DNA of 64,000 bases from Dimorphilus gyrociliatus (Eukaryota > Annelida > Polychaeta > Dinophilidae): assembly GCA_904063045.1 (NCBI GenBank), contig CAJFCJ010000028.1:1-64000 (forward strand), given 5' to 3'. The position numbers and the translations under genes were made by a program. The notes below the pieces were generated by a model. It made no database searches. It was not told the origin of the DNA and saw only the letters and a program-made list of their open reading frames with translations. Below, one piece after another: positions 62,559-64,000 of the stretch. Positions within the stretch are counted from its first letter, which is position 1, and every line of letters begins with the position of its first letter.

Positions 62559-63698
62559 TTAGCTAATTTTCCATAATTTTATAGATCCATCATCACTACA
62601 ACTCGCTAACAAGTCTTCATTTGGATGCCATGCAACACAATTGACATCTTCGTCATGTGCCCGAATTTGATTGCTTTGCAAATTTAAAACTAATTCGGCG
62701 TTTTCATTAGAAAATTCCTGAACTTTGAAAACTTTTACAGAATCGTCTCCGCAAGCAGTTGATATTAGTTGCGATTTATGTTTCCTGATGGGTTAAAACT
62801 TGATATTATGACAAAAAAGAAAGAAAATCTGATACAAACCAATCAACACAATAAATTGGTCGACTATGACTTTGAGGTAAGTTGGAAATACATGTCCAGA
62901 TATCAGGTTCTACTTCTTTCCAAATTTTCAAGCTTCTGTCGTCACTACAGGACACCAAATATTTACCATCGCCTGACCAGGATATGGACCATACAGTTGA
63001 AGTGTGTCCTTCCAAAGTACAAAATGGTAGCCAATCATCGGCTCCTTTTCGATAAAGCTTTATACTATTGTCATAGCTGCTAGAGGCAAATATCTCAAAC
63101 TTTGGATTCCATTTTATACATTTTACATCTTGTGAATGAGAATTCATCACAGAAGCACATTCAAAGTTTTCCTCATCATCAACTGAGAAATAAAGAAATA
63201 TGTATAAGCTTTTCGAAGAAATGAAGTTTCTTACATTCCCACACCCATACGCTTTTGTCTCTGCTGCATGTTGCAAGGTATTTCCCAGTGGCGGCCCAAG
63301 AAACACTTTTAACTTCATTTTCATGTCCTTCTAAGGTACCTATACAATCCCAATCTTTGGCTTCACTCCAAATACAAGTTGTTGCATCAAAACTTGCTGA
63401 CGCTAAATATTTACCACATGGAGACCAAGCAAGACTTCTAATCGTCCTTATGTGTCCATTTTCTAAAGTTTGTATGCACCGAAATTCATTTTGAGAATCT
63501 GAAGGAGAAACTATATTATCGCTCAGCATCTTCATCAATCTTCTTTCAATTAAAATAAAATATAATACTTTTTTCCCATAATCGTATTTTCTTATCAGAA
63601 CCACAGGAAGCTAATATCGTCCCAGAAGGATTCCAACAGACAAACCAAACTTTAGAATTACAGTTTTCAAATTCTCGAATGCAACTTAATTGAAGCAT
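62559..63698 (-). CDS. CIAO1: Cytosolic iron-sulfur assembly component CIAO1 (WD40)
   Basis: WD40 propeller of the CIA targeting complex, which delivers Fe-S clusters to cytosolic and nuclear proteins. Exons 63569-63698, 63235-63498, 62840-63182 and 62559-62784 give 320 aa (human 339). Seven WD repeats are visible, with family-specific stretches: [102 protein letters not shown], and the end [20 protein letters not shown]. The introns are needed to keep the blades in phase: frames reading through at 63234 and 62839 end in nonsense. The start at 63698 gives [12 protein letters not shown], a slightly shorter N-terminus than in vertebrates. Confidence 0.95.
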
Positions 63699-64000
63699 AT
63701 TTCTTCACAAGGCAAAAAAATCATGCAGTTAACACTACTCAACAAACGGTATTACTAAATCGTATGTGGCGGTTACTTCAAAATCTTCAACCATACTTTT
63801 TATGCATTTTACCACCAAAATTCACACTAAACTTATAAATTTTTTTCGTAAGTATTTCTAAATTAAGTTTGGAAAAATTTTATCCAAAAAAATTTCATAT
63901 AAATTAGTTTGAAAAAAATTATTGTTGCATTGGTCAAAGAACCACACTTTTCACCATGCTCGTCACTTGGCGCACGGTTTTCACATAGCATTGTGTGAGC
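63699..64000. other. 5' flank of CIAO1, no gene seen
   Basis: Last 300 bp of the window, AT-rich, containing the CIAO1 upstream region and no recognisable exon. Confidence 0.5.

Noticed and set aside
1-64000. tRNA, rRNA, snRNA, known microRNAs (let-7, miR-1, miR-100, miR-124 and others), CRISPR arrays, operons
   Set aside because: I looked by eye for T-loop/B-box motifs and mature microRNA sequences on both strands and saw none; bacterial-type features are not expected in animal DNA. A tRNAscan or Rfam search would be decisive.

Overview
This is a window of nuclear DNA from an animal. It is AT-rich, the genes are split by introns of mostly 45-110 bp with GT/AG borders, genes lie on both strands without operons, and the gene set is bilaterian: a Trk neurotrophin-type receptor, lin-28, prominins, AP-3 beta, exocyst Sec6, CIAO1, BBOX and FHIP2. 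Compact genes beside a few long AT-rich gaps suggest a small-genome invertebrate. A compact lophotrochozoan such as a small annelid is my guess, but the window alone does not name the species.

Layout. 1-7.5 kb (+): 3' part of mitochondrial aconitase, gamma-butyrobetaine dioxygenase, and a RUN/PDZ-like/PTB adaptor I cannot name. 8.1-16.0 kb (+): two prominins flanking lin-28. 16.3-17.8 kb (-): CCDC15. 17.8-21.4 kb: no convincing gene. 21.4-23.6 kb (-): an ALDH1/2-class aldehyde dehydrogenase. 24.4-32.6 kb (+): a complete Trk receptor kinase; one intron holds a decayed Tc1/mariner element with terminal inverted repeats. 32.7-39.1 kb: a 6.5 kb gap without a gene I can support. 39.1-42.7 kb (+): three tandem BRI3/LITAF-like membrane proteins. 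44-45 kb (+): a small type I membrane protein. 45.6-50.2 kb (-): AP-3 beta. 50.6-53.3 kb (+): an unknown coiled-coil protein. 53.3-54.9 kb (-): an intronless, divergent UDP-glycosyltransferase-like protein. 55.6-58.4 kb (-): FHIP2/FAM160B. 59.1-62.2 kb (+): EXOC3. 62.6-63.7 kb (-): CIAO1.

Several pairs are head-to-head with short shared 5' regions (ALDH/Trk about 0.8 kb, AP-3 beta/coiled-coil gene 0.4 kb, FHIP2/EXOC3 0.66 kb) or tail-to-tail (prominin/CCDC15, coiled-coil/UGT 79 bp, EXOC3/CIAO1). AP-3 beta, FHIP2, EXOC3 and perhaps the RUN protein all act in vesicle traffic, but nothing shows that their proximity is functional.

For eight multi-exon genes I summed the exons I placed and each total is a multiple of three: BBOX 392 aa, prominins 838 and 825 aa, CCDC15 434 aa, ALDH 488 aa, Trk 761 aa, CIAO1 320 aa and, with a tentative first exon, lin-28 157 aa. 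The most interesting leads are the Tc1 element in the Trk gene, the RUN/PDZ-like/PTB architecture, a 15-bp palindrome repeated through non-coding DNA, scattered CTCF-like motifs, an altered zinc knuckle in lin-28, and the UGT-like protein without its usual signature.
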